A DNA stretch of 64,000 nucleotides, taken from NCBI GenBank assembly GCA_019636475.1, contig JAHBXN010000003.1:248001-312000 (forward strand), in the 5' to 3' direction. A model generated the notes under the pieces. It was not told where the DNA came from, ran no database searches, and worked only from the letters and a program-made list of their open reading frames with translations. A program made the translations under genes and the position numbers. This stretch comes from Phycisphaerae bacterium (lineage in GTDB: Bacteria; Planctomycetota; Phycisphaerae; UBA1845; UTPLA1). Shown here one piece after another: positions 23,892 to 33,459 of this stretch. Position 1 is the first letter of the stretch; each line of letters begins with the position of its first letter.

Positions 23892-25253
23892 ATGAGCACA
23901 ATCGTTCGCGTGATGATGGCGGTTATATCGATCGGATCACCGGCACTCGCCGACGAGAAAATGGTCATCCCCCGATGGCCGCAGTTTCGCGGAGAAGCCG
24001 CCCGCGGAATCGCCGACGAAATTCCGGCGCCGATTGACTGGAATGTTGATGACGGAACGCGAATTCGCTGGAAGACGCCAATTCCGGGACTCGGATACTC
24101 ATCGCCGGTCATCTGGGGCGATCGGCTCTTCATCACAACGGCCGTGAACACGAAGGATGATCGCCCCGAAGTGAAGGTAGGACTCTACGGCAATATCGAA
24201 TCAATTGATGAACCGGAAGAACACAGCTTTCGAGTGCTCTGTCTCGATCGTGGCACCGGACGTATTCTCTGGGACCAGGAAGCCTGCAGAGCAATCCCGC
24301 GCGTGAAGCGCCATCGAAAAAGCAGTCATGCCAATTCAACACCCGCGACGGATGGCACACACCTTCTCGCATTCTTCGGAAGCGAAGGCATGTACTGTTA
24401 CAACATGGAAGGCAAGCTCCTGTGGAAGAAGGATTTCGGCCTGCTGGATTCCGGCTACTTCGCCGTGCCTGATGCGCAGTGGGGATTCGGAAGCTCCCCT
24501 GTCATCCACGATGGGCGAGTGATTATTCAATGCGACGTTCAGCAGAATTCCTTTCTGGCGGCCTTTGATGTCCGGACCGGCGCGGAATTGTGGCGCTCGC
24601 AGCGAAAGGACGTCCCTACATGGAGCACACCCACCGTCTACGTCGGCGAACCGCGATCGCAGGTCGTCGTGAACGGGTTGAAACACATCGGCGGCTATGA
24701 TCTGGCTACCGGCAAGGAAATCTGGCGATTGCGGGGAGGCGGTGACATCCCTGTGCCCACACCCGTCGTTGCCGGAGAACTTATATACATCACCAACGCA
24801 CACGGATCCATGGCCCCGATCTACGCCATCAAAACCGGCGCCAAAGGCCGCATTAAGCTGAATTCCACAGAGGCAACCCATCCGCAGGTTGCGTGGTGGA
24901 ACGATCGGGGCGGCAACTATATGCAGACGCCGATCGTCTATCGCCGCCTGCTCTATTGCTGCCGCGACAACGGAGTCCTTTCTTGTTTTGACGCGGTTAC
25001 GGGCGAGACCAAGTATCGGGAACGTCTCGTGAGCGGCACAGGCTTCACAGCGTCCGGTGTCGCCTCCGCAGGTAGGCTCTACTTCACGAGCGAGGAAGGC
25101 GAGGTGTTTGTCGTTCGCGCCGGACCGGAGTTTGAACGACTCGCCATGAATAACCTGAACGAGGTCTGCATGGCGACGCCGGCAGTCGTCGATGGCCATC
25201 TTTATTTCCGAACGGTCGGCCACGTGATCGCGGTCGGCGGTGAAAATAGGTGA
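23892..25253 (+). CDS. Exported PQQ-like beta-propeller protein
   Basis: A 453-residue protein with a short signal peptide (MSTIVRVMMAVISIGSPALA) and repeats of the PQQ/BamB propeller type, for example VLCLDRGTGRILWDQE, LAAFDVRTGAELWRS, IGGYDLATGKEIWRL and SCFDAVTGETKYRE. The RWPQFRGEAARGI opening is widespread in planctomycetal propeller proteins. Fold is clear, but no catalytic residues can be assigned and PQQ binding is not implied. It diverges from the peptidase gene and is followed by a 290-base gap before tpiA. Confidence 0.9.
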   Translation: MSTIVRVMMAVISIGSPALADEKMVIPRWPQFRGEAARGIADEIPAPIDWNVDDGTRIRWKTPIPGLGYSSPVIWGDRLFITTAVNTKDDRPEVKVGLYGNIESIDEPEEHSFRVLCLDRGTGRILWDQEACRAIPRVKRHRKSSHANSTPATDGTHLLAFFGSEGMYCYNMEGKLLWKKDFGLLDSGYFAVPDAQWGFGSSPVIHDGRVIIQCDVQQNSFLAAFDVRTGAELWRSQRKDVPTWSTPTVYVGEPRSQVVVNGLKHIGGYDLATGKEIWRLRGGGDIPVPTPVVAGELIYITNAHGSMAPIYAIKTGAKGRIKLNSTEATHPQVAWWNDRGGNYMQTPIVYRRLLYCCRDNGVLSCFDAVTGETKYRERLVSGTGFTASGVASAGRLYFTSEEGEVFVVRAGPEFERLAMNNLNEVCMATPAVVDGHLYFRTVGHVIAVGGENR

Positions 25254-25453
25254 ACTGCCGAACCGCAAAGATTTAGGGAAGGGCCGGCAACATATTCGTA
25301 TCTTATTGAGCAGTATCATGTTAGATGCATGGGCGACGGGATTTGATTGCGCAACCCTCCGAGTGAACTTGTGCCTCGGTCTATTTGTATTTGCGGCATA
25401 ACGACCGATGCCCTGCTTGTCGGCGGCAGCCACGGTCGGTTCCGCGCAAGTCC

Positions 25454-25482
25454 TTGACAGTGCAATAGCTATCAGTTCTCAT
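25454..25482 (+). promoter_or_regulatory. Candidate sigma-70 promoter of tpiA
   Basis: TTGACA (25454-25459), a 17-base spacer and TCTCAT (25477-25482), about 60 bases before the tpiA start. The -35 box is perfect and the -10 box matches four of six positions. Position supports a tpiA-secG-yicC promoter; it is untested. Confidence 0.4.
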
Positions 25483-25545
25483 ACAGGGCTTGACCAAGTT
25501 GGCAGTTTTCGGGTGGAAGCGCGCGCTTTGCGAGGTTTCACGTCC

Positions 25546-26346
25546 ATGAAACGGCGACCATTTGTCGCAGGAAACTGGAAGATGAATCTCGATCTTGCCT
25601 CGGCAAGATCGCTCGTGCAGGAACTCTGCGCCCGCCTCGGCAGCCAGTCACTGATCGATCTCGCAATCTTTCCTGCCTCAGCCTATTTGTTCCCGATGGC
25701 GAAGGCCGTTGCCGGATCGCCACTGGCGCTTGGCGCGCAGAATTGTCACCACGAAACGTCGGGCGCGTTCACTGGCGAAATTTCGCCGGCGATGGTCAAG
25801 GAAACCGGCTGCAAATACGTCATCCTCGGGCACAGTGAACGACGGCACACCATCGGCCCGAAGGATGCTGATGGGCGTGTGCATGGCGAAACCGACGAAA
25901 TGATCGCGCTGAAGGCGCGTGCAGTAATTGCGGCGGACCTGACCCCGATTGTCTGCATCGGTGAAACGCTCGCCGAGCGCGACTCCGGCAAGACGGAGTC
26001 CGTGCTGACTCGGCAGGTTCATGGCAGCCTGTCGGGAATCGCTTCGGCGGCTGTGACCTCTCTGGTCATTGCGTACGAACCGGTGTGGGCCATCGGCACC
26101 GGGCGTAATGCGACGCCTGAACAGGCCCAGGAGGCGCATTCCCACATTCGATCGGTCCTTGCCGAGAAATTTGGCGGAGCAACGGCCTCTCAGATCAGAA
26201 TTCAGTACGGCGGCAGCGTAAAGCCCGACAATGCCGCGGAATTAATGGCATGCCCAGATGTGGACGGCGCGCTCGTCGGCGGTGCGAGTCTCAAGGCGGC
26301 AGATTTTGCGGCGATAATCGACGCGGCCATCGCCGCTAAGACCTGA
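25546..26346 (+). CDS. tpiA: Triosephosphate isomerase
   Basis: A 266-residue glycolytic enzyme that interconverts dihydroxyacetone phosphate and glyceraldehyde 3-phosphate. Catalytic residues are Lys12 (AGNWKMN), His96 (LGHSERR) and Glu178 (AYEPVWAIGTG); the phosphate-binding QYGGSVKP and GALVGGASL loops are also present. ATG 25546 with GAGG upstream gives the family length; an in-frame ATG at 25408 would add 46 unconserved residues. secG follows about 100 bases downstream. Confidence 0.97.
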   Translation: MKRRPFVAGNWKMNLDLASARSLVQELCARLGSQSLIDLAIFPASAYLFPMAKAVAGSPLALGAQNCHHETSGAFTGEISPAMVKETGCKYVILGHSERRHTIGPKDADGRVHGETDEMIALKARAVIAADLTPIVCIGETLAERDSGKTESVLTRQVHGSLSGIASAAVTSLVIAYEPVWAIGTGRNATPEQAQEAHSHIRSVLAEKFGGATASQIRIQYGGSVKPDNAAELMACPDVDGALVGGASLKAADFAAIIDAAIAAKT

Positions 26347-26442
26347 ATGATCGGAGCATGATGGTTCATCCGCGCGAGCCGGCGAAAACGACGTTCGGCC
26401 GAGCGGTAATTGATGAACTTGGCGAAAATGAGGATGGAATTC

Positions 26443-26871
26443 ATGTTGGCATTTGGATATCTCGGCTTCTTCGTGAGCATGGCGATTGTCGGTGTTTCGC
26501 TGCTGCTCATCGGCTTGATTCTGCTTCAGAAGAACCGCGGCGCCGGACTTTCCGGCGCTTTCGGCGGCGTTGGCGGACACTCCGCATTCGGCACCAAAAC
26601 GGGCGACTTCCTCACCTGGGTGACCGTCGGACTGGTGAGCGTTTTTCTGCTGCTCAATATCGCGGGAAACTTTATCTTCGCGCCGGAGAAACTGGCCAAG
26701 GTGCAGCCCGCGCCCGCGAAGACGGAATCGACCGATCTCGGCGGTGCGGCTGATCTTCCGATCAGTCCCGCATCGCAGTCGCCGGTCGCAGCACCCGTTT
26801 CCGACACGCCGACGTCTCCGCCAGCCAATTCGACACCCGCGAATTCCGGCACGACTGAGCCGGGCAACTGA
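26443..26871 (+). CDS. secG: Protein-export membrane protein SecG
   Basis: A small SecYEG translocon subunit that assists SecA-driven export. Two membrane helices (about 4-25 and 55-75) flank the cytoplasmic loop ILLQKNRGAGLSGAFGG, the family signature. A Pro/Ala/Thr-rich tail of about 65 residues follows, longer than in E. coli but common in other phyla. Several ATGs are in frame (26413, 26428, 26434, 26443); I take 26443 because GAGG sits about nine bases upstream. The tpiA-secG order is common in bacteria. Confidence 0.92.
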   Translation: MLAFGYLGFFVSMAIVGVSLLLIGLILLQKNRGAGLSGAFGGVGGHSAFGTKTGDFLTWVTVGLVSVFLLLNIAGNFIFAPEKLAKVQPAPAKTESTDLGGAADLPISPASQSPVAAPVSDTPTSPPANSTPANSGTTEPGN

Positions 26872-26909
26872 CACACAGCGACTCAGCGGATTGGTCGAGG
26901 ACGCGGCGA

Positions 26910-27800
26910 ATGATTCAGAGCATGACCGGTTATGGCGAGGTACGATGGTCCGCCGATGGTGTCACATACCGGGTCGAAATTCGCTGCGTGAACAATCGTT
27001 ACTTCAAAGCCTCGATCAAGCTTCCGGAGCCATTTGGCCGCTATGAGGCGGATATCGACCGCTTGCTGCGTGAGCGCCTCGGCCGCGGAAGCATCACGTT
27101 TTCGCTGCGTATCGCCGATGAATCGCCCTCTTCGGCCTGCCGGATCAATACGGACGTACTCGACGATTACGTTCGGCAATTGACGGAAGTGGGCAAAAGG
27201 TATGGCTTGGCTCGCATTGACTTTTCGCGACTGCTCGACGCGCCTGGAATCATGCAGGTTGCGGACATTGATGACGAACGACTGGCATCACAGTTCAAGA
27301 TTGTGCAAACGCTTGCTGATCGCGCGATCAACGGCGTGATCGGAATGCGAAAAGCCGAAGGCGAGGCGATGCTGCGTGACCTTCGCGAACACATCGGGGA
27401 AATTCGTTCGAGGCTTGAAGAGGTTCGCCGTCGATCGCCGTCCGTCGTGCTTGAGTATCAAAAGCGGCTCCAGTCGCGGGTGCAGCAGCTGCTTGACGGA
27501 ATGGAGGGTCTCAATGTCCAGCTGCACGAGGATGCGCTGGCCCGGGAGGTTGCCATTTTTGCGGAGCGATGCGACGTGAACGAAGAGGTGTCTCGACTCT
27601 CGAGCCATCTCGATCAGTTTGACACGTTATGCGAAGCCCCCGAGGAGGCCGGACGAAAGATGGACTTTTTATCGCAGGAGATGCTTCGCGAAGCGAATAC
27701 CATAGGCAGCAAGTCGAACGACGCAGAGCTTTCAAAGCACGTCGTGGCGATCAAGGCCAGTGTCGATCGGATCAAGGAGCAGGTACAGAACGTGGCTTGA
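26910..27800 (+). CDS. yicC: YicC family endoribonuclease
   Basis: A 296-residue protein beginning MIQSMTGYGEVRWSADG and with the conserved block VEIRCVNNRYFKASIKLPEPF, both signatures of YicC. The C-terminal DUF1732 part contains CDVNEEVSRLSSHLDQF and ends EANTIGSKSNDAELSKHVVAIKASVDRIKEQVQN-like helices. YicC-type proteins have been reported to act on RNA, for example in small-RNA decay in E. coli; the target here is unknown. Its placement directly before gmk is the usual arrangement. Confidence 0.95.
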   Translation: MIQSMTGYGEVRWSADGVTYRVEIRCVNNRYFKASIKLPEPFGRYEADIDRLLRERLGRGSITFSLRIADESPSSACRINTDVLDDYVRQLTEVGKRYGLARIDFSRLLDAPGIMQVADIDDERLASQFKIVQTLADRAINGVIGMRKAEGEAMLRDLREHIGEIRSRLEEVRRRSPSVVLEYQKRLQSRVQQLLDGMEGLNVQLHEDALAREVAIFAERCDVNEEVSRLSSHLDQFDTLCEAPEEAGRKMDFLSQEMLREANTIGSKSNDAELSKHVVAIKASVDRIKEQVQNVA

Positions 27801-27859
27801 GAGCGATGACGGATCGATATCAAACTGCTTAGGAAGCGGGCAGGAGGCCGGCGAGCGTC

Positions 27860-28444
27860 ATGACATCGGCGGGAATGGAGCGACAGGGCAAGGTCATCGT
27901 GGTGAGTGGTCCCAGCGGCGTCGGCAAATCCACGATCTGCCACCGGCTGTGCGACGAGTTGCCCGCGGAGTTCAGCGTATCCGTGACGACCCGCACGCCG
28001 CGCCCCGGAGAACAGCACGATCGGGATTATCGCTATGTATCGCCGGAAGAATTTCAACAGCTGCGGAACGCCGGAGAATTGCTTGAATTCGCCGAGGTAT
28101 ACGGTCATTACTACGGCACGCCGCTCGCTGCGGTGCGGGAGGCTGTGTCGGCAGGACGCGCCATTATCCTCGAAATTGATATCAACGGCTGCATTCAGGT
28201 TCGCCGGAAAATGCCCGATGCCGTGTGCTTCTTCATCCTCCCACCCAATCCGGAGGAGCAGGCTCGTCGGATCATCGGCCGCAACACCGACCCTGAGGAT
28301 GTGATACGCCGCCGGCTCGAGAAGGCGGATGGCGAAATTCGCTACGCCAACGAGGCCGGATGCTATGATTACTTCGTCGTGAATGATCAGATCGACGACA
28401 CCCTGGCGCGCATCAAATCGCTCATCGCCGCGAAAGCCGGTTGA
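27860..28444 (+). CDS. gmk: Guanylate kinase
   Basis: A 194-residue GMP kinase that makes GDP from GMP and ATP. The P-loop GPSGVGKST (17-25), the GMP-binding TTRTPRPGE and DYRYVS segments, and EFAEVYGHYYGT are as expected. A later ATG (the M in GMERQ) six codons on is also possible. It sits between yicC and rpoZ, the order seen in many bacteria. Confidence 0.96.
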   Translation: MTSAGMERQGKVIVVSGPSGVGKSTICHRLCDELPAEFSVSVTTRTPRPGEQHDRDYRYVSPEEFQQLRNAGELLEFAEVYGHYYGTPLAAVREAVSAGRAIILEIDINGCIQVRRKMPDAVCFFILPPNPEEQARRIIGRNTDPEDVIRRRLEKADGEIRYANEAGCYDYFVVNDQIDDTLARIKSLIAAKAG

Positions 28445-28506
28445 GGAGCGCTGACGACTATATACAAAAGAGGTACAGCGTAACCTGAATTTTGAGGTAG
28501 ACCCGA

Positions 28507-28725
28507 ATGATCGAAGAACTCAAGAATGACGACTTGATTAACCGCATCGGCGGCCGGTTCAAATTCACCGCCATGATACAGAAGCGATGGCGAGAGCTGA
28601 TGTTTGGGGCGCGCCCGATGATTGAACCCGGTCGGCTCTCCCCGCTGGAAATTGCCATCAAGGAAATCGCCGAAGGCAAGATCCAGGCCGAGGCCGGCGA
28701 ATTCGACGGCCACCGCAATGTCTGA
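28507..28725 (+). CDS. rpoZ: DNA-directed RNA polymerase omega subunit
   Basis: A 72-residue omega subunit that aids RNA polymerase assembly. The core NRIGGRFKFTAMIQKRWREL resembles the conserved helices of omega, and the ending EIAIKEIAEGKI is the family's C-terminal helix. Context (gmk upstream, coaC downstream) supports it strongly. A good AGG-rich ribosome site precedes ATG 28507. Its stop overlaps the coaC start by eight bases. Confidence 0.9.
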   Translation: MIEELKNDDLINRIGGRFKFTAMIQKRWRELMFGARPMIEPGRLSPLEIAIKEIAEGKIQAEAGEFDGHRNV

Positions 28726-29329
28726 CAGGAATCCGCCTTCTGAAGACTCGGCTCTCGACAATCTCTCGGGGTATGAGGTCGTCGTTGCGGTTTGCGGCGG
28801 CATCGCGGCATACAAGACGGCGATGCTGGTTTCACGGCTCGTTCAAAGGGGCGCAGGTGTTTCGGTCGCAATGACGACGGCGGCAACGAAGTTCATCACT
28901 CCGCTGACATTTCAGTCGCTTACCGCGCGCCAGGTCTTCACGAGTCCTTGGGAAGCTCAGAATTACCACGATCCTCAGCACCTTCGGCTCACCGAAGCCG
29001 CGGATCTCTTCATCATCGCGCCGGCGACCGCCAACATGATCGGCAAGATAGCGTGTGGAATTGCCGACGACCTGATCTCAACTATGGTCATGTCGACGGA
29101 TTGTCCCGTGCTGCTGGCCCCGGCGATGAATACGCGGATGTGGGAGAATCCGATCGTCAAACGTAACCTTCAGGCGCTTCGCGACCTGGGCTATCACGAA
29201 GCGCCGCCGGGAGAAGGCTGGCTCGCGTGCAGAACCATCGGCGCGGGCCGGATGTCGGAGCCGGGCGTCATTTTGGAATGCGCTGCCCGCCTGCTCACCG
29301 CCAAACCGCCGCGCTCGCGAATCGCCTGA
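28718..29329 (+). CDS. coaC: Phosphopantothenoylcysteine decarboxylase (CoaC, stand-alone)
   Basis: A 203-residue flavoprotein of the HFCD family that decarboxylates 4'-phosphopantothenoylcysteine in CoA synthesis. Seen are CGGIAAYK near the N-terminus (FMN site), the His-bearing HLRLTEAADLFIIAPATANMI, PAMNTRMW and the substrate-clamp region EGWLACRTIGAGRM with its Cys. In most bacteria this domain is fused to CoaB; here it ends and the ligase follows as its own gene. ATG 28718 overlaps rpoZ. Confidence 0.93.
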   Translation: MSDRNPPSEDSALDNLSGYEVVVAVCGGIAAYKTAMLVSRLVQRGAGVSVAMTTAATKFITPLTFQSLTARQVFTSPWEAQNYHDPQHLRLTEAADLFIIAPATANMIGKIACGIADDLISTMVMSTDCPVLLAPAMNTRMWENPIVKRNLQALRDLGYHEAPPGEGWLACRTIGAGRMSEPGVILECAARLLTAKPPRSRIA

Positions 29330-29331
29330 GT

Positions 29332-29997
29332 ATGTCGCCGAAGCCGCTGCACATTCTCATAACCGCCGGACCCACGCGCGAATATCTCGATTCAGTTCGT
29401 TATATATCGAACCCATCGTCCGGAAAGATGGGATTCGCCATCGCGGCCGTAGCGGCACGTCGCGGCCACCATGTCACTCTGGTCTCCGGGCCCATGGAAC
29501 TGAAACCACCCGCGAGCGTGAATACAGTTCGAGTCGAGACCGCCGCAGAGATGCTGGCAGCCGCCAGACGTGCGTTCCGCTGCGCGGATGCGGCAGTCTT
29601 CTGCGCCGCCGTGTGCGACTATCGACCGCTCAATCGCGCGCGACGCAAGCTGCCAAAATCCCAAGCCGCACTGACCTTGAAACTCACGCCGACCCCCGAC
29701 ATCGCGGCGACACTCGGCCGCGTCAAAGGTCGGCGCATCTCAATCGCTTTCGCGCTCGAGGATCACGACGGCCGACGAAAAGCCGAAGCAAAAATGATCG
29801 CGAAACACGCGGACGCCATCGTCCTGAATGGCCCAATCAACATCGGATCGGACCGAGCGACCGTCGAGATATTGCGACACGGCGGCGACTGGACGGCACT
29901 CCCTTCGGCGACAAAACCACTTATCGCAAAAAGACTTATAGAATTAGTAGAGCAAATCGCCGGGGAATGTGGGCGGGCTGCCCCGTCGCGACGATGA
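29332..29997 (+). CDS. coaB: Phosphopantothenate-cysteine ligase (CoaB, stand-alone)
   Basis: A 221-residue ligase that joins 4'-phosphopantothenate to cysteine. It starts with ITAGPTREYLDSVRYISN and SSGKMGFAIA, the CoaB hallmark, and has AAVCDYRP and KLTPTPDIAATLG further on. The nucleotide-binding VLNGPINIGSD follows, with an Asn at the place typical for the acyl intermediate site. It starts two bases after the coaC stop, so the two are co-translated although not fused. AT-rich 3' region ends the housekeeping run. Confidence 0.93.
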   Translation: MSPKPLHILITAGPTREYLDSVRYISNPSSGKMGFAIAAVAARRGHHVTLVSGPMELKPPASVNTVRVETAAEMLAAARRAFRCADAAVFCAAVCDYRPLNRARRKLPKSQAALTLKLTPTPDIAATLGRVKGRRISIAFALEDHDGRRKAEAKMIAKHADAIVLNGPINIGSDRATVEILRHGGDWTALPSATKPLIAKRLIELVEQIAGECGRAAPSRR

Positions 29998-30113
29998 CGG
30001 CGATTCTTCGAAACGCGCTAAGGGAAACTCACAAAAGGATCATCGAAAAGCATGCCGAAGATCGTTGTAAATCCGGAGCGGGTTGTTTAGTATAAGACTT
30101 CAGGAGGTGGAAG

Positions 30114-30142
30114 AGGGCACACGCCTTCGAGCGTCCCTTTTT
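30114..30142 (+). terminator. Candidate terminator of the tpiA-coaB run
   Basis: AGGG (30114-30117) can pair with CCCT (30135-30138), with inner CGC/GCG pairs, and is followed by five T residues. It sits in the 289-base gap between coaB and the PEP-CTERM gene, which otherwise shows nothing recognisable. The internal loop makes the stem imperfect. Confidence 0.45.
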
Positions 30143-30286
30143 CACATGGCAATTCGAATGTGTCATCGTGATGATCACGGCATGGTCGTGACGCATCGAT
30201 AGCATCGTGTCGGACGAATTGCTCGGCCAACCCAGTCAGGACGACTCAAGGCACCGAGTGATTCCGAGGAGAAAAGGAGCAATATA

Positions 30287-31078
30287 ATGAAGAAGGCAGG
30301 ATTTCTGGCGTTGGCGTTGGCAGTGATCTGCGCAAACGCCGTGACGGCGCGGGCCTCGATTCTGGTTAACGAGAATTTCAACCGGGACGACGGTGATCTG
30401 GTTGGAACCAATCCGACGCCAGGCCCCGGCGGCACATGGGCAGCTCACAGCGGCGCAAACGGACCGGTCCAGATTAACGGCAATTCGATCCAGATTGTGC
30501 AGGCTGCTTCTGGCACTGCCGCTCAGGATGTCAACGTGCCGGCTGGTGGTCCGATGGTCGCGGGCGATCGATGGTACGCATCCTTCGATGTCGTCGTTGA
30601 GCAGCCTGGCGCATCTCTGACCAGCGTCTATTTCGCGCACTTCCTTCAGGGTACTTCAAATTTCACTTCGCGACTGTGGGTGACTGCCGGTTCGCAGAGC
30701 GGCTTCAGATTCGCGCTCAGCAACGACAGCAGCATTACCAACGCTAACGGCGAAGTTTTCTCCGGCGATCTGGTGCTCGGTCAGAGCTACCGCGTCGTTG
30801 TGTCATATGACTTCACAGGTCAGAACGGCAGCCTGTGGATCGATCAGGCGCTCGAATCCGGCACTTCAATCAGTGCAACGGATCCCGGCTTCAGCAATGG
30901 CGTGACTGCCTTTGCATTCCGGCAGGGAAGCCCGAGCGGCTCGCTCTCGACGACTCAGACCATCGACAACCTTTGCGTGGCGACCACCTACAACGAGGCA
31001 TACAACTGCGTTCCGGAGCCCGGAACGATCGGCCTCGTGGGCTTGGCCGCGATGGCGTTGATCCGCCGCCGACGCTGA
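30287..31078 (+). CDS. PEP-CTERM sorted exported protein
   Basis: A 263-residue protein with a signal peptide (MKKAGFLALALAVICANAVTA) and a C-terminal VPEPGTIGLVGLAAMALIRRRR-type sorting tail (about 242-263): PEP motif, hydrophobic helix and arginine cluster. Such tails are cut by an exosortase, and the proteins are often surface or matrix components. The middle is beta-rich with low charge, like a concanavalin-type jelly-roll, but no domain can be named. GGAG precedes the ATG. No exosortase is in this window. Confidence 0.92.
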   Translation: MKKAGFLALALAVICANAVTARASILVNENFNRDDGDLVGTNPTPGPGGTWAAHSGANGPVQINGNSIQIVQAASGTAAQDVNVPAGGPMVAGDRWYASFDVVVEQPGASLTSVYFAHFLQGTSNFTSRLWVTAGSQSGFRFALSNDSSITNANGEVFSGDLVLGQSYRVVVSYDFTGQNGSLWIDQALESGTSISATDPGFSNGVTAFAFRQGSPSGSLSTTQTIDNLCVATTYNEAYNCVPEPGTIGLVGLAAMALIRRRR

Positions 31079-31108
31079 TTCCTGATTCGATACGGAATTG
31101 TTGAAATC

Positions 31109-31147
31109 ACGGGCCGTGAGTACGATGGGTGCTCACGGCCCGTTCCA
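31109..31147 (+). terminator. Strong intrinsic hairpin after the PEP-CTERM gene
   Basis: Perfect 12-bp stem ACGGGCCGTGAG (31109-31120) with CTCACGGCCCGT (31132-31143) and an 11-base loop, followed by a weak T-rich stretch. It lies 30 bases after the stop codon, so it is a good terminator candidate. Confidence 0.7.
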
Positions 31148-31284
31148 TTTTCCAGCGAGCTGCTTTTGTTCACACGGTGCCGCGTACTCAACCCGGCAAC
31201 TCGTCAAAAACGAAGTCCACAACAAGTCGTGGGCTGCTCGAACGTCGAAGCGGCCTGGGGCGATTTGGTGGAGGAGGGAAAACT

Positions 31285-33459
31285 ATGGCACCGGCATTTG
31301 CAGACGCTCCACGGTCTCGTCGAACGCGACAACAGGTATTCTGCGCGGTACTGCTCGTTCACTTGATTTTCCCCGGATTGATTCATGCCCAGACTTCCCA
31401 GCCAGCCGACGGTTCAATTGACCACGACGCGCTCGTAGCGCGGTCCAAACAGGATCCGCTGTACATCCCACCCCTGATCGGCCGAAGCGGCAAAAAACTC
31501 ACGGAGCCGGAAACCGCTCGAATCGACGAATCCCGGCTGCAATTTGACGACGCGATGAAAGCGAGAAATCGCGGCGAATTTGCTGCAGGAATCGCCCCTG
31601 CAGAATCGGCCCACAAAACGCGTGAAGCCCTGCTCGGACCCAAACACCATCTTTCGATCTCCGCAAGCAATCTCCTGAAGTCCCTGCAATTCCGCTCCGT
31701 TCTGCCGAAGGAGAAGCAGGACGCCCTGCGTGCAGCCGACGCCGCGCTCGCCGATGCGGAGCGGCTCCAGGCGGCCGGGGACTATGCAAAGGCCGTGGCG
31801 GCAGCAAAGACGGCGCTACAAACGTATGAGGTGACGCTCGCTGAGTCAGACCCGGATCGTGGTCTGGCACTGGTGGCGATTGGTGCTGCACAGGTTGATC
31901 TGGGCTGGTTTGACGAAGCGGAACTCGCGCTGGGACGCGCGCAGTCAAACCTTGAATCCGAACTCGGGCCGGATCACCCGTTGCTCGCGCGCGTGCATGA
32001 CCGTCTCGGGTGGTTGAAGATTTATCAGTCCGGCAACGAAGGATTCGTCGGGCCGAAGGCGCGCAGCGCCGTCGATCACTTTCGGAGGGCGATCCAGATT
32101 CTGCTGAAGTCAGTCGGCGAAACACTCGAGATGGCCGAATCGCTCGACAATCGCGGTACGATTCAAGTCTACCTCGGTAATGAAAAAGAAGCGCTCAACG
32201 ACAAAATTCGAGCATACGTGATTCGCGAGACGCTGCAAGGTCCGAACGGCCGCGAGACCGGCGTCTCAGTCAGCAATCTGGCGTGGCTGTATGAAAGGCT
32301 TGGGCAGGATCGGTACGTCATCCCGTTTCGGCGCCACGCACTGGAGATCTTCAGCACGCAGTTGTCCGAGGAGCATCCGTTTACATTCATCGAAAAAGGG
32401 AATCTGGCTCGTGCGTATGTCAAAGCCGGAAAGCTCGATGACGGCATTCGATTGATCACCGAAATGCGTCAGCTGGATGCAAAGCAAAACGACCCGCTTG
32501 ATATCGGTGCCGTGGATCGTACGGTGGAGTTGGCCGGCATGGTACTCCGAACCGGTCGCGGGAGCGACGCCATCAAGCTCCTGGACGAAGCAATGGGGCG
32601 ATGTGAGCAGATCCGCGAGCGTGCGCGGAAACAGGATGCAACCAATATCCTCGCCCGGGTGTTCAAGCTCTGCCAGGCCAATCGTATGTTCGTCGACGGT
32701 GCTCGCTACTGCGCAAAACTCGTGGCATGGGATGACGAGGACCGAGAACGCACGGATACGCTCGAATTGGCCGGTCGGGCAGCATCATTGGGTGCGCTCC
32801 AGCTTCAGGCGGGCAAGACAGACGACGCCAAGCGAACGCTGACGAGCGCAATCAACCGAATCTCCAAGCTCACTTCCGATCGCAGCATCGAAATGGGGCC
32901 CCCTCTGCTGAACTTGGCATTTGCCTATTCAATTTCCGGTGAATTGGACAAAGCCGAAAAGAATTGCGAGAAAGTGCTGGCGCTGAGCGAGGAACTGTTC
33001 GGATCGGAGTCACTCGGCACGGCGCTGGCTATGATGTGGCTCGGACGCGTTCAAACGCTTCAGAAGCGGTATTCGGATGCAGAATTTCATCTGAGCGAAT
33101 CCCAGAACATCTACTCGAAATACATTGACGACGATCCGACCGGCGTCATTCGCGTGCTCGTGGAGCGGGCGAAGTGCTCGGCCGCCCAAGGTCGGAATGA
33201 TGAGGCTCTCGCCCTGCTGAAGGATGCGCTGACACAATGCCGGAAATGGGCGTCTGGCGATGTCGGCCCGTTTACGCGGGCAAATCAGCTTGAAATTCTG
33301 AAGTACCTGATCGAATATTCATCGGATTCGTCGTCCGCCGAGGTCAAATCCGAGCGTGATATGTGGATCGCGGACTTCCAGAAGATCTTCGCGGAGCTTG
33401 AACGGCTGAGAGCGCTTTCCACTGACGAACAGGAATGGCCCCGAATCATTGAGAAGTAA
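31285..33459 (+). CDS. Exported tetratricopeptide-repeat protein
   Basis: A 724-residue protein with a signal peptide ([18 protein letters not shown]) and many TPR-type helix pairs of the kinesin-light-chain kind, e.g. [64 protein letters not shown] and [20 protein letters not shown]. TPRs usually bind partner proteins. ATG 31285 has GGAGGG upstream; the long in-frame extension towards 31129 overlaps the terminator and is rejected. It ends 14 bases inside the convergent macro-domain gene. No partner is identified. Confidence 0.88.
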   Translation: MAPAFADAPRSRRTRQQVFCAVLLVHLIFPGLIHAQTSQPADGSIDHDALVARSKQDPLYIPPLIGRSGKKLTEPETARIDESRLQFDDAMKARNRGEFAAGIAPAESAHKTREALLGPKHHLSISASNLLKSLQFRSVLPKEKQDALRAADAALADAERLQAAGDYAKAVAAAKTALQTYEVTLAESDPDRGLALVAIGAAQVDLGWFDEAELALGRAQSNLESELGPDHPLLARVHDRLGWLKIYQSGNEGFVGPKARSAVDHFRRAIQILLKSVGETLEMAESLDNRGTIQVYLGNEKEALNDKIRAYVIRETLQGPNGRETGVSVSNLAWLYERLGQDRYVIPFRRHALEIFSTQLSEEHPFTFIEKGNLARAYVKAGKLDDGIRLITEMRQLDAKQNDPLDIGAVDRTVELAGMVLRTGRGSDAIKLLDEAMGRCEQIRERARKQDATNILARVFKLCQANRMFVDGARYCAKLVAWDDEDRERTDTLELAGRAASLGALQLQAGKTDDAKRTLTSAINRISKLTSDRSIEMGPPLLNLAFAYSISGELDKAEKNCEKVLALSEELFGSESLGTALAMMWLGRVQTLQKRYSDAEFHLSESQNIYSKYIDDDPTGVIRVLVERAKCSAAQGRNDEALALLKDALTQCRKWASGDVGPFTRANQLEILKYLIEYSSDSSSAEVKSERDMWIADFQKIFAELERLRALSTDEQEWPRIIEK

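Noticed and set aside
24336-25433. Minus-strand frame of 365 codons opposite the propeller gene
   Set aside because: The plus frame has clear propeller repeats and a signal peptide; the minus frame is a shadow.
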